Part shown: positions 53,958 through 62,572 of the stretch, piece by piece
Numbering within the stretch: position 1 is the stretch's first letter
Layout of the letters: every line of letters starts with the position of its first letter
NCBI RefSeq assembly: GCF_002109385.1
Contig: NZ_CP020814.1
Coordinates: 3,867,501-3,931,500 of the forward strand
DNA length: 64,000 nt
From: Halalkalibacter krulwichiae
GTDB taxonomy: Bacteria; Bacillota; Bacilli; Bacillales; Bacillaceae_D
Direction of reading: 5' to 3'
The notes under the pieces: model-generated
The model's database searches: none
Told to the model about the DNA's origin: nothing
The model's input: only the letters and a program-made list of their open reading frames with translations
Translations under genes and position numbers: made by a program

Positions 53958-54851
53958 CTACTCACTTGCGAGCATCTGTGCAGCTATCTCTTGCATGTCT
54001 TTTAAGCCTGAGACTTGAGCGTATTCAGCAACGGTGATTCCACTTGTTGTGAGCAGTTCAACAATATGTTCAGCCATTCTTGGCCATGTTCTCCCCCCAG
54101 CATTGTCATAAGCATCGAGTACCTTTTTCAACCCTTCGTCTCCAAACAGCAAATGATGAGACATGAAATCAACAGACACATCAGCTATCCCTACTTCGGT
54201 CCAATCAATAAAACCCGTTACCAAATTGTTTTGATCGATTAAAATATGACCTGGATGTAGGTCTCCGTGTTTTACCCCTACATGAGTTGGCCAAAAAGAG
54301 TCTTCCGCTAACCATGCTTGCCATCGTTCCCATAAAATTGGGTTAACATCGTATTGCTCCTTCACCCGTTCCATTCGTTGCTTCATCGATGCTCTTAGTT
54401 CAGTAGCCCCAACCATTTCAACACCAATATTTTCAAATTCTCGTTTAGGCAGTGCATGTAATTCGGCTATCGCTTTTCCTAATGACTGATGAAATTTAAC
54501 TGGTACATTGGTTTCATCAAAACTCCATATATAGCCTTGTTGCTCAACATCAATAGTTGCAGCAGGAACACCCTTTAGTTGCTTATAAGCGATTATTTCG
54601 TCTGAAAAGATTGACCAATCGGGAACTTGGAAGTTTACATGGTGCTGAATGATCTCTAACGCTTTTTTCTCTTGTATGGCATGTCTCATCGATTCTCGTC
54701 TACGCGGAAGCCTTAGGATCCATTTATCACCGTTATAGTCATTGGCATGTGCTACTCGAAAGTCAACACCAGACTCATTGATTTTAATTGTCTCTTCTAA
54801 AATATCTAGTCCATTTCTACTTGCTAATTGTGTTACGTTACGTGTATTCAT
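53958..54851 (-). CDS. Macrolide 2'-phosphotransferase (Mph family)
   Basis: 297 residues, cytoplasmic antibiotic kinase of the APH fold. The N-terminal region includes FRVAHANDYNGDKWILRLPRR with the ATP-contacting Lys, then WSFDET. The catalytic loop is VKHGDLHPGHILID (HGD-x-H-x4-D pattern) and the metal-binding segment is VTGFIDWTEVGIADVSVDF. These match macrolide phosphotransferases of the Mph/YcbJ group, which inactivate macrolides at the desosamine 2'-OH. The ATG at 54851 follows GGAGGAATT; longer in-frame starts run into the attenuator T-run. It is preceded by a leader peptide with an RLR motif and terminator hairpins, pointing to macrolide-induced expression. It is probably intrinsic, since no mobile element is near. 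Confidence 0.85.
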   Translation of the reverse strand: MNTRNVTQLASRNGLDILEETIKINESGVDFRVAHANDYNGDKWILRLPRRRESMRHAIQEKKALEIIQHHVNFQVPDWSIFSDEIIAYKQLKGVPAATIDVEQQGYIWSFDETNVPVKFHQSLGKAIAELHALPKREFENIGVEMVGATELRASMKQRMERVKEQYDVNPILWERWQAWLAEDSFWPTHVGVKHGDLHPGHILIDQNNLVTGFIDWTEVGIADVSVDFMSHHLLFGDEGLKKVLDAYDNAGGRTWPRMAEHIVELLTTSGITVAEYAQVSGLKDMQEIAAQMLASE

Positions 54852-54893
54852 ATCAATTCCTCCAATTGTTTCTATTTTGAGCAATGTCATCAT

Positions 54894-54923
54894 AAAAAAA
54901 CCACAGACGGCTTCTGTCTGTGG
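54894..54923 (-). terminator. Attenuator terminator in the mph leader
   Basis: On the minus strand CCACAGAC and GTCTGTGG form a perfect 8-bp stem followed by seven T's. It lies between the leader peptide and the mph start, so read-through is needed for mph expression. A second weaker hairpin with a T-run (GGCAG/CTGTC, near 54965-55010) and the tract CGTCTGTC upstream could pair with its 5' arm as an antiterminator. Confidence 0.8.
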
Positions 54924-55069
54924 TTAGAGTAAACGAGAAATTACAAATAGATGTCCCTTTTAATAAAAAGACAGACGAAAAAAAGACAGATGTATACCTG
55001 CCTTCTTCACGTAAAAAAGTGTACTTCTCCGTTGAAGATTATTAAAAATGTGCAGACTACTCCCGTTTA

Positions 55070-55090
55070 CTCTGTTTTATGAAAACAGAG
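55070..55090 (-). promoter_or_regulatory. Leader RNA hairpin of mph
   Basis: CTCTGTTTT and AAAACAGAG form a 9-bp stem with a tiny loop, directly after the leader-peptide hairpin. One of several possible alternating structures in the 5' leader. Confidence 0.5.
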
Positions 55091-55091
55091 C

Positions 55092-55124
55092 CTTTGAACA
55101 TATTAAGTTACTTCTTGTTCAAAG
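55092..55124 (-). promoter_or_regulatory. Hairpin overlapping the end of the mph leader peptide
   Basis: CTTTGAACA and TGTTCAAAG form a perfect 9-bp stem with a 15-base loop. Its 5' arm contains the Thr-Leu-Asn codons of the leader peptide. A ribosome stalled at the Arg-Leu-Arg codons would cover this arm and free the 3' arm, the usual logic of macrolide attenuators. Confidence 0.65.
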
Positions 55125-55155
55125 TTTCGTGGCGTAATCTTCCTGCATGCATCAT
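55108..55155 (-). CDS. Leader peptide of the macrolide phosphotransferase gene
   Basis: A 15-residue frame, MMHAGRLRHETLNKK, with a strong AAAGGAGG ten bases before the ATG. It resembles the ErmD leader MTHSMRLRFPTLNQ in length and in the spaced M-H--RLR--TLN pattern. The Arg-Leu-Arg (+X+) motif is known to arrest ribosomes carrying a macrolide. It sits 30-40 bases after a good promoter and about 260 bases before mph, followed by the hairpins described. Inferred role: drug-dependent stalling that lets transcription or translation of mph proceed. Confidence 0.75.
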   Translation of the reverse strand: MMHAGRLRHETLNKK

Positions 55156-55188
55156 TTTTAATAACCCTCCTTTCAATAATGTATGAAA

Positions 55189-55217
55189 ACTATACTATAT
55201 TACGAAGCAAAGATCAA
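55189..55217 (-). promoter_or_regulatory. SigA promoter of the mph leader transcript
   Basis: On the minus strand TTGATC, a 17-base spacer, then TATAGT. About 35 bases before the leader peptide ATG. It abuts the stop codon of the upstream gene at 55228. Confidence 0.65.
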
Positions 55218-55227
55218 CAGCGGCTAT

Positions 55228-56844
55228 CTACCAAGCTGCAACCTCACCATCTGTACGAGGTTCCGTCCCTCCGCATAGAACTCCAGTCTCATTATTTCGC
55301 CAAATAATCTGACCGCGCCCAAAACCTCCTTCATCTAGGCTTTTCACGATCTTATGCCCTTTCCGCTGCAATCCTTTAGCAAGATGATCAGGAAAATGGG
55401 ATTCGACTACAACGGTTTTCTCCTTTGTCCACAACCACCGTGGTGCGTCTAGCGCAGCTTGTGGATTCAAATGAAAATCAATCGTATTCATAATGACTTG
55501 AACATGCCCTTGTGGTTGCATGAAACCTCCCATAACTCCAAATGGACCTACAGCTTGCCCGTCTTTCGTTAAGAAGCCAGGTATGATTGTGTGAAACGTT
55601 TTCTTACCTGGAACAAGGTAATTGTCATGTTTTGGGTCAAGTGAGAAGTTATGTCCGCGGTTTTGCAAGGAAATCCCTGTTCCTGGAACAACGATCCCTG
55701 AACCAAATCCCATATAGTTACTTTGAATGAACGACACCATATTGCCTTCTTGGTCGGCTGTGCAAAGATAGACCGTTCCTCCTTTTGGTGGCTCACCAGG
55801 TTCAGGAGTCAATGCTTCCTCTCCGATTAAGGCACGGCGACTTGTCGCATACTCTTCAGACAAAAGATCATCCACAGAAACCGACATTTCTTTTTCTTCT
55901 GTGATGTATTTCAGTCCGTCTGAAAAAGCGAGTTTCATTGCTTCTATTTGCTTATGGTATGTGTCTACTTCATCCTTAGCATTGAACTCAAAGCCTTTCA
56001 AAATAGAAAGAGCTTGTAGCGCAATTAAGCCTTGGCCGTTCGGTGGAATTTCCCAAACATCATAGCCACGATAGTTAACACGAATTGGCTCGACCCACTC
56101 TGGTTCGTAAGCTTCCAAATCACTTTTGCGAATGTAACCGCCATATTTTCTCGAGAACGCATCGATTTGTTCTGCCAGCTCTCCTTTATAAAAAGCCGCT
56201 CCCTTTGTTTCTGCTAGTTGACGAAGCGTGTTAGCGTGACCCTTTGAAGCCCAAATATCACCAGCCTCTGGTGGTTTACCACCTGGAGCAAATGTGTCAA
56301 ACCAAGCAGAAAATTCCTCGCTCTTGCCGACCTTTTCAAAAACCTCAAATCCCCGCTTCCAATACTTCGCCAATGTTGGAGACACTGGAAATCCATTTTC
56401 AGCGTAGTCAATCGCCGGAGCCAACACTTGCGTTAATGGCAATTTCCCATATTTTTTAGAGAGCTCAGCCCAAGCTCCAGGTGCACCAGGTACGGTTACG
56501 GGAGTTAAGCCAAACTTAGGGAACTCCTTCTCATGGCCAGCTGTTTTCATTGCTTCAGGCGTTAATGCCATTGGCGCCTGACCACTTGCATTTAGCCCAT
56601 GAAGCTCGCCTTTTATCCAAACGAGTGCAAAAGCATCAGAGCCAATTCCATTTGACGTTGGTTCTACTACCGTTAAACAAGCAGCCGTTGCAATCGCTGC
56701 ATCAATCGCATTTCCACCTTCTCGAAGAATTTGCAAACCAGCTTGTGCAGCAAGTGGTTGGGACGTAGCAACCATCCCTCTATTTCCATACACGACATTT
56801 CGCTTAGAATGGTATGGGTAATAATGTGAATCGATTTTGTTCAT
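55228..56844 (-). CDS. Gamma-glutamyltransferase family protein (YwrD type)
   Basis: 538 residues, Ntn-hydrolase family. It begins near the conserved GMVATSQPLAAQAG and REGGNAIDAAIATAACLTVVEPTSNGIGSDAF, with VPGAPGAWAEL, PNGQGLIALQAL, and the expected self-cleavage/catalytic Thr in PKGGTVYLCTAD. NRGHNFSLDPKHDN and GPFGVMGGFMQPQGHVQV follow. No signal peptide, so cytoplasmic like B. subtilis YwrD, rather than secreted Ggt. It would remove or transfer gamma-glutamyl groups, perhaps from glutathione-like or glutamyl compounds. SD AAGG precedes the ATG. Single gene; the mph promoter starts directly after it. Confidence 0.88.
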   Translation of the reverse strand: MNKIDSHYYPYHSKRNVVYGNRGMVATSQPLAAQAGLQILREGGNAIDAAIATAACLTVVEPTSNGIGSDAFALVWIKGELHGLNASGQAPMALTPEAMKTAGHEKEFPKFGLTPVTVPGAPGAWAELSKKYGKLPLTQVLAPAIDYAENGFPVSPTLAKYWKRGFEVFEKVGKSEEFSAWFDTFAPGGKPPEAGDIWASKGHANTLRQLAETKGAAFYKGELAEQIDAFSRKYGGYIRKSDLEAYEPEWVEPIRVNYRGYDVWEIPPNGQGLIALQALSILKGFEFNAKDEVDTYHKQIEAMKLAFSDGLKYITEEKEMSVSVDDLLSEEYATSRRALIGEEALTPEPGEPPKGGTVYLCTADQEGNMVSFIQSNYMGFGSGIVVPGTGISLQNRGHNFSLDPKHDNYLVPGKKTFHTIIPGFLTKDGQAVGPFGVMGGFMQPQGHVQVIMNTIDFHLNPQAALDAPRWLWTKEKTVVVESHFPDHLAKGLQRKGHKIVKSLDEGGFGRGQIIWRNNETGVLCGGTEPRTDGEVAAW

Positions 56845-57042
56845 CGTTTTCCCTACCTTTCGAATAAAAAAGTCTCTTATTGCTTCCCTTTTATATTAAA
56901 AACAGAGAGTTTTCTAAACAATTTGTATATATAAAATTATAGAACAACAGCATTTGTTCGTCTATCAGTTTAAAGTTATTTTCCATCCTTATTTCCGAGG
57001 AAATTCGAGGACTTTCGTGAGCATTCGCTCTATCCGACAGAC

Positions 57043-57080
57043 AAAAAAAGCCTTATCAACCGAAAATGGCTGAGAAGGCC
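57043..57080 (-). terminator. Terminator of the dicarboxylate/amino acid symporter gene
   Basis: GGCCTTCTCAGCC pairs with GGTTGATAAGGC (two mismatches), followed on the minus strand by seven T's. Confidence 0.8.
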
Positions 57081-57095
57081 TTTGTTCCTTTTTTC

Positions 57096-58328
57096 TTACA
57101 CTGTCGATTCTTTTGCTTCTTCTTTCCCGCCTTCACTACGTTCGACAAACACCGCACATGCAGCATCTCCAGTAATGTTTAATGCAGTACGAAGCATATC
57201 TAGAATACGGTCAACCGCTAAAACAAGCGCGATCCCTTCAACTGGTACGTTAACAGATTGCAAGACCATCGCAAGCATGATCATTCCAACTCCTGGAACC
57301 CCAGCTGTCCCGATACTAGCAAGTGTCGCAATTAATACGACCGTGACCAAGTCACCAAATGTTAACGGAACGGCGAAAACTTGAGCGATGAACACGGTAG
57401 CAACAGCTTGCATAATCGCAGTACCATCCATGTTAATCGTTGCACCAAGCGGCTGAACAAAACCAGAGATTGGTTTTGAAACCCCTAATCTTTCTTGCGC
57501 CGTTTTCATCGAAATCGGTAACGTCGCATTACTACTCGATGTACTAAAAGCAACGGTCATCGCAGGGAAGAAATTTTTAAAGAATTGAATTGGATTCATC
57601 TTCCCTAAGAAATATACAACCCCTGAATAGACGATTGTCGCATGTAGCACAAGCGCTAAAATGACACAGAACATATAGATTCCCATTGAAGACAATGCAT
57701 CAAACCCTTGCTTTCCAAGCGCTGATGCAATTAGAGCGAACGCCCCGTATGGTGCAAGTTTCATCGCAACTGTTACAAGGTACATCATAATGTCATTTCC
57801 TTGCTCAAAGATGCGGTATATCCCTTTTGTCTTTTCTCCAAGGTGCGCAAGAGCAAATCCAATCATCACAGCAAAGAAAATGATTTGCAGCATTTCTCCT
57901 GTTGCTAGTGCACTAATTGGATTTGTAGGTATGATGTTTAATAATGTCTCAATGACCGGTGGTGGCTCTTGTGCTTCATAGTGAGCATCCCCGTCTGCCA
58001 TTAATCCCTCTTGTCCTGGCTGGATTAATAATGCAATGGCAAAGGCAAGACTAATCGCGATAGCGGTCGTGATCATGTAGAACCCAACTGTTTTCGATCC
58101 GATTCGTCCTAATTTTTTAGTGTCTCCCATTCCTGCTGCCCCGAGGACAATTGAAAAGAAAACGAGCGGAACAACTAACATCGTAATTAACTTTAAGAAA
58201 ATTTGCCCAAGTGGCGTTAAGAAGTAGGCATCAACTGGTTCGAATAAATTTGGTGCTAAAGCATTGAAACCTAGTCCAACGACTACCCCTAATACAAGAG
58301 CAATAATAATTTTTTTCGTTAAACTCAC
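57096..58328 (-). CDS. Dicarboxylate/amino acid:cation symporter (DAACS family)
   Basis: Takes up glutamate, aspartate or C4-dicarboxylates with sodium or protons. At 410 residues it has eight membrane helices and two re-entrant loops. Signatures are MLVVPLVFFSIVLGAAGMGDTKKLGRIG, AFSTSSSNATLPISMK (Ser-rich re-entrant loop), GFVQPLGATINMDGTAIMQ and ASIGTAGVPGVGMIML, followed by VDRILDMLRTALNITGDA with the substrate-binding Asp/Arg. The start is GTG, with GGGAGAGAG upstream. Single gene. Confidence 0.93.
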   Translation of the reverse strand: MSLTKKIIIALVLGVVVGLGFNALAPNLFEPVDAYFLTPLGQIFLKLITMLVVPLVFFSIVLGAAGMGDTKKLGRIGSKTVGFYMITTAIAISLAFAIALLIQPGQEGLMADGDAHYEAQEPPPVIETLLNIIPTNPISALATGEMLQIIFFAVMIGFALAHLGEKTKGIYRIFEQGNDIMMYLVTVAMKLAPYGAFALIASALGKQGFDALSSMGIYMFCVILALVLHATIVYSGVVYFLGKMNPIQFFKNFFPAMTVAFSTSSSNATLPISMKTAQERLGVSKPISGFVQPLGATINMDGTAIMQAVATVFIAQVFAVPLTFGDLVTVVLIATLASIGTAGVPGVGMIMLAMVLQSVNVPVEGIALVLAVDRILDMLRTALNITGDAACAVFVERSEGGKEEAKESTV

Positions 58329-58700
58329 CGTGCTCTCTCTCCCTTCTAACTTTATGTTTTGATGGATTCGCTTTCGTTTCGCGACAACCTAACTATTATA
58401 ATATAATTTCATTTTTTTCGTTCAGAGTCAAACAAAAATCTTCATCCTTTGTTTTATATATGCAAAAAAGACAAATTCCAAACATTTTTTTTCGTAAACA
58501 GGCAAGGAGTTCTATGAAAATAGTCGCTGAGCACTGTCGATATTGCACAATTTTTGTTTTATTTTAATAGTCTCTAGATCAATTTCATTTAATCCGACAA
58601 GCTTCCCACCTTCCAATATTCTTCAATGCTTATTCGCTAAAATTCTATAAAAATAGAAAGAATTTGCCTACACACTTCGTCTTACTTCCCAATGCTAGCT
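58329..58700. other. Intergenic region between divergent transporter and SGNH-like genes
   Basis: No gene seen. It contains A/T-rich TATAAT-like boxes near 58395-58410 reading towards the symporter on the minus strand. The plus-strand promoter element is listed separately. Confidence 0.4.
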
Positions 58701-58709
58701 TGTTATAGT
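58701..58709 (+). promoter_or_regulatory. Extended -10 promoter of the second SGNH-like gene
   Basis: TGTTATAGT has the extended form TG-n-TATAGT, about 70 bases before the start codon. No good -35 is visible, as is common for extended -10 promoters. Confidence 0.4.
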
Positions 58710-58781
58710 AGCTATAGAAATTACTAGATTACGTTTCATAGATTCGTAAAAACGAGAATGATAGAAAAAGGAGATTGTCCT

Positions 58782-59555
58782 ATGAAAAATTTCTTTTACT
58801 ACGCAACGATTGTCTTAAGCTTTGTCATCATCTTAGTCGGTCACTTCCACTATCAACAAAAATTAGAAGTACAAGCCGAGACGTTGCACATGTCTGAATC
58901 AATTATCGAGGTCGAAGTCCCAACTGAAAAAGCGAAAGCCAGGCCTGATGTCGACTGGGAGCTTGGGGGGATACTAGAAGAGCTAACTAAAGAACACGAA
59001 GATGAAAAAGAGCTCTCCATCACGGTGTTAGGCTCCTCTTCTCTTTCCAGCATTTCTTATTCAAACACTTGGCCAAAGCTACTCGTCCAAGACTTACGAC
59101 CGGTACTCGATGACCATCAATTGAACTTAACCGTCATTGACGTCCATCAATCAACATCTGATTCAGTTGTGAACGGTTCATACATGGAAACTCTTCTAAA
59201 AAGTGAACCCGATCTTCTATTAATTGACCCGTTTTCGCACAACGATTTTGACAATCTATCGATGAAAGAATCGATCGAGAATTTGAACGAACTCATTGAT
59301 AAATTAGAAAAGGAATTAGACGCACAAATTATTTTCCTCTCACCATCCCCTCTTCTAAGTGAAGAGAAATTTGCTGAACATGTGAAAAAGCTTAAGAAAG
59401 AATTAGAAGACCAAGATTACCTATATGCTGATCACTGGAAAGCTTGGCCAAAATCAGATGACGATGACATCAAAACATATGTAAAAGACGACATGCCAAC
59501 TAAAAAAGGTCACGAATTGATCGCAGAATCGTTACGAGGCTATTTACTGAAATAG
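58782..59555 (+). CDS. Membrane-anchored SGNH/GDSL-like protein, second copy
   Basis: 257 residues: an N-terminal membrane helix (FFYYATIVLSFVIILVGHF), a charged linker, and an SGNH-like domain with the block I serine in VLGSSSLSS and the late KKGHELIAESL holding the His. It parallels the protein at 34780-35556 segment by segment (SWPYLV/TWPKLLV, DLLLFEPF/DLLLIDPF, YLYADHW in both). An AAAAAGGAG ribosome site lies nine bases before this ATG; an ATG 24 bases earlier precedes the site and is rejected. Predicted esterase or acyltransferase outside the membrane; the block V Asp is less clear here (PTKKGH), so activity is uncertain. Confidence 0.72.
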   Translation: MKNFFYYATIVLSFVIILVGHFHYQQKLEVQAETLHMSESIIEVEVPTEKAKARPDVDWELGGILEELTKEHEDEKELSITVLGSSSLSSISYSNTWPKLLVQDLRPVLDDHQLNLTVIDVHQSTSDSVVNGSYMETLLKSEPDLLLIDPFSHNDFDNLSMKESIENLNELIDKLEKELDAQIIFLSPSPLLSEEKFAEHVKKLKKELEDQDYLYADHWKAWPKSDDDDIKTYVKDDMPTKKGHELIAESLRGYLLK

Positions 59556-59567
59556 AATTTGATTAAC

Positions 59568-59606
59568 ATAGCCGTTGCGCCTATTTTGATGAGGTGCGGC
59601 GGCTAT
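59568..59606 (+). terminator. Terminator of the second SGNH-like gene
   Basis: ATAGCCGTTGCGCCT pairs with AGGTGCGGCGGCTAT (with wobble pairs), followed by TCGTTTTCTT. Confidence 0.7.
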
Positions 59607-59622
59607 TCGTTTTCTTACAGGT

Positions 59623-59663
59623 AAAAAAACGGTGCCCATTCCCCGCACTGGGGACAGGCACCG
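59623..59663 (-). terminator. Terminator of the AbgT-family gene
   Basis: On the minus strand CGGTGCC and CCCC pair with GGGG and GGCACCG, followed by seven T's. Strong, two-part stem. Confidence 0.85.
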
Positions 59664-59673
59664 CTTATGATTC

Positions 59674-61203
59674 CTATGGTTGATAATAGATCGGAGAACC
59701 AGGTCCTAAATCAATACCGAACAACATCCAAACGATTAACATCAATACCCAAATAATTGTAAAGGCAATCGAGTATGGAAGCATCGTTGAAATTAATGTT
59801 CCAATTCCAATTTTCTTATCATACTTTTGCGCAAAAGCGATCACGATGGCAAAGTATGGCATTAGAGGCGAGATTACGTTTGTTGTTGAGTCGGCAATCC
59901 GGTACGCCATTTGTGTTAATTCAGGCGAGTATCCGATTCCCATCATCATCGGTACGAACACTGGTGCCATAATCGCCCATTTGGCTGACGCACTTCCGAT
60001 GAATAAGTTGATAAAACCAGCAACGACAATAAACGTAATAATTAATGGAATTCCTGTGAATCCTGTTGTTTCTAAAAACTCGGCCCCTTTAATCGCTAAA
60101 ATACGGCCTAAGTTCGTTTCATTAAAGTAGGCAACAAATTGACCAGCAGCAAAGGCTAGAACAATGTAAGCTCCCATCGTTGCCATCGTATCAGATAGCT
60201 GATCGGCAACGTCCTTATCATTTTTAATTGACTTCGTAATCTTCCCATAAACAAAACCAGGGATAAAGAACATTAGTAAAATGACAGGAACAAGGGAAGA
60301 GAAAAATGGCGAATTTATAATCGCTCCATCTTCACCACGAAGCGGTCCCCACTCTGGCACAATTAATAGAGCTAAAGCAGCACATGTAGCTAAAAAGGCA
60401 ATTAATGCGCCCCATAACCCTTTTTTCTCAACAGATGACAAATAATCAACTTGATCCGTTATCGCTCCTTTATAAGTTCCAAGGCGCGGTTCTACAATTT
60501 TCTCTGTTACAAATGTCCCGACAAGCGTTAAGACAAAAACAGAGACAATCATGAAATAGTAGTTCATCGCATAGTTCATTGATTCCGCGTAAGCTGGATT
60601 TAACGTTGCTGCAGCTTCTTGCGTTAATGAACCGAGTAGCGGGTCAAGCGATGTTAACAATAAGTTCGCACTATAACCAGCTGATACCCCTGCAAACGCC
60701 GCAGCTAGACCTGCGAGCGGGTGACGCCCAAGCCCGGCAAATAGCACAGCCCCAAGCGGTGTTAGCACAACATAGCCTGCATCAGCAGCCATACTTGACA
60801 TAATTCCACCAAAGACAAGCGCGGCAGTCATTAACTGTTTTGGAACAGATGTCACAAGTCCACGAAGAGCAGCACTAATTAAACCTGAGCGCTCAGCAAT
60901 CCCAATCCCAAGCATTGTCACAAGGACCGTTCCGAGCGGAGCAAACCCTGTGAAGTTTGCTACAGCATTCATGAACATGTATTCAATACCTTCTGCCGAT
61001 AGTAAGTTTTTAACGGTCAGAACTTCCCCTTCATTAACCGGATCATTCACCTGTAACCCAAATGCCGAGAATACAGCTGACAATACGACAACGGTTATCG
61101 CAAAATAAAAGAACAGCGTGACAGGGTGCGGAAGCTTATTCCCTACCACTTCAATTGTATCTAAAGAGCGAAGTACGAACCCTTTCTCTTTTGAATTTTT
61201 CAT
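59674..61203 (-). CDS. AbgT family transporter
   Basis: 509 residues, about twelve membrane segments. Family stretches are NKLPHPVTLFFYFA, FAPLGTVLVTMLGIGIAERSGL, MSSMAADAGYVVLTPLGAVLF, RHPLAGLAAAFAGVSAGYSAN and SSDAKWA-like GSASAKWAIMAPVFVPM. AbgT was named for p-aminobenzoyl-glutamate uptake in E. coli; relatives can export antimetabolites such as sulfonamides. The direction and substrate here are unknown. SD AAGGGG precedes the ATG. Monocistronic. Confidence 0.92.
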   Translation of the reverse strand: MKNSKEKGFVLRSLDTIEVVGNKLPHPVTLFFYFAITVVVLSAVFSAFGLQVNDPVNEGEVLTVKNLLSAEGIEYMFMNAVANFTGFAPLGTVLVTMLGIGIAERSGLISAALRGLVTSVPKQLMTAALVFGGIMSSMAADAGYVVLTPLGAVLFAGLGRHPLAGLAAAFAGVSAGYSANLLLTSLDPLLGSLTQEAAATLNPAYAESMNYAMNYYFMIVSVFVLTLVGTFVTEKIVEPRLGTYKGAITDQVDYLSSVEKKGLWGALIAFLATCAALALLIVPEWGPLRGEDGAIINSPFFSSLVPVILLMFFIPGFVYGKITKSIKNDKDVADQLSDTMATMGAYIVLAFAAGQFVAYFNETNLGRILAIKGAEFLETTGFTGIPLIITFIVVAGFINLFIGSASAKWAIMAPVFVPMMMGIGYSPELTQMAYRIADSTTNVISPLMPYFAIVIAFAQKYDKKIGIGTLISTMLPYSIAFTIIWVLMLIVWMLFGIDLGPGSPIYYQP

Positions 61204-61552
61204 ATTCGAACCCCTTCCATCTCCTAAACATTCTGATAATTCAACAGAAATACTTTCGTAGTATAAGAAAAATCACTAGAAAAGTAAAGTTTAATTACAT
61301 TATACAGAATATATAGTTTTCTCAGAAAAACAAACCCTTCGCCTCCCTAATTTTTATTACTATTTTATATGAATAAGGTGACTCGAAAATTACTTTAAAT
61401 ATTCTGCCAATAGCCTTCTCATATCTGTTATGATAGCTGTGGTCACTGTGACAATGCTTCGAGGGCACTGAAAAAGGTGAAAATTGACGTTTTTCAGTGC
61501 CCTCTCCTAGCGTGTCCTATTTACTTAAAAACCATGATTTGGAGGGATTAAT
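61204..61552. other. Intergenic region with a perfect 15-bp inverted repeat
   Basis: The gap lies between divergent AbgT and EamA genes. GAGGGCACTGAAAAA at 61461 and TTTTTCAGTGCCCTC at 61490 are perfect complements with a 14-base loop. A small palindrome, GTCACTGTGAC, precedes it at 61442. A TATGAT box stands at 61429. There is no T-run after the repeat. It could be an operator or an attenuator-like leader hairpin of the EamA gene. Confidence 0.6.
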
Positions 61553-62455
61553 GTGAACAAAAAAGCCTTTTTCTTAGCCTTTATAACAATTCTTATTTGG
61601 GGCTCAACGTTTGCGGCGATTCGTGCCAGTTTACATGGCGGTTATTCTGCCGGTCATTTAGTGCTTGTTCGATATTTAATTGCATCGGTCTTCTTTCTTA
61701 TCATTGCTCTTTGGCCAGGTGTGACATTTCGTTTACCGAAAAAAGAGGATCTGTTAAAAATTTTCGTGCTCGGCTTAATTGGAATAAGTGTGTATCACAT
61801 TGGTGTCACGTTCGGAGAATTAACAATTTCGGCTGGAACGGCCGGAATGTTGATTGGCTCTGCACCGATATTCACGTCGATTATTGCCGTCATTGTTTTA
61901 AAGGAACGCTTAGGAATCGGTGGGTGGATTGGACTTGCCGTAGGGTTTATCGGTATTTTTGTTATTACACTCGGTACTGGTGGTTCTTCTTTTCAGTTGG
62001 CTGAAGGTGTCTTTTACGTCTTAGCAGCTGCGATTGCCACTTCGGTTTTTTTCGTTTTTCAGAAACCACTGCTTACACGTTACTCAGCAATTGAAATTAT
62101 GGCTTATTTCACCTGGATTGGAACATTGCCTTTTCTCATGTTCGCTCCAGGACTTTTTGAAACATTACAAACGGCCACACTTGAAGCACATTTATCAGCG
62201 ATTTACACAGGTCTATTCCCTGCTGGCATTGCCTACATTACATGGACCATTGCGCTTTCAATGAGCAATGCAAGCTCTGTTGGCAGCATGATGTACCTTG
62301 AACCAGCTGTAGCGATTCTCGTTGCTTGGGTATGGCTACAGGAGTTACCAAGCACCCTTTCCATTATCGGTGGCGTCATTGCCCTTTCTGGTGTTTTGCT
62401 TGTCAGCTTACTTAGTCGAAACAAATCGACCGTTGAAATGCAAAAAGCCTCTTAA
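61553..62455 (+). CDS. EamA (drug/metabolite transporter) family permease
   Basis: 300 residues with ten membrane helices in two EamA halves. The first begins FLAFITILIWGSTFAAIRASL and runs to VLKERLGIGGWIGLAVGFIGIFVI. The second includes AAAIATSVFFVFQKPLLTRYS and YLEPAVAILVAWVWLQELPS. Such proteins usually export amino acids or metabolites. The start is GTG, with TTGGAGGG six bases upstream. Single gene with a strong terminator. Substrate unknown. Confidence 0.92.
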   Translation: MNKKAFFLAFITILIWGSTFAAIRASLHGGYSAGHLVLVRYLIASVFFLIIALWPGVTFRLPKKEDLLKIFVLGLIGISVYHIGVTFGELTISAGTAGMLIGSAPIFTSIIAVIVLKERLGIGGWIGLAVGFIGIFVITLGTGGSSFQLAEGVFYVLAAAIATSVFFVFQKPLLTRYSAIEIMAYFTWIGTLPFLMFAPGLFETLQTATLEAHLSAIYTGLFPAGIAYITWTIALSMSNASSVGSMMYLEPAVAILVAWVWLQELPSTLSIIGGVIALSGVLLVSLLSRNKSTVEMQKAS

Positions 62456-62463
62456 ACGAACTC

Positions 62464-62503
62464 AAAACAAGCTCGCGTCATTTATACGCGAGCTTGTTTT
62501 TTT
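62464..62503 (+). terminator. Terminator of the EamA gene
   Basis: ACAAGCTCGCGT and ACGCGAGCTTGT form a perfect 12-bp stem with a 7-base loop and a run of T's. Confidence 0.93.
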
Positions 62504-62572
62504 GTTCATATCTTTTAATTCCGGTGGCACACTACTCGTAAAATATGTATTTTAAGAAAGGAAGGTTATCAC

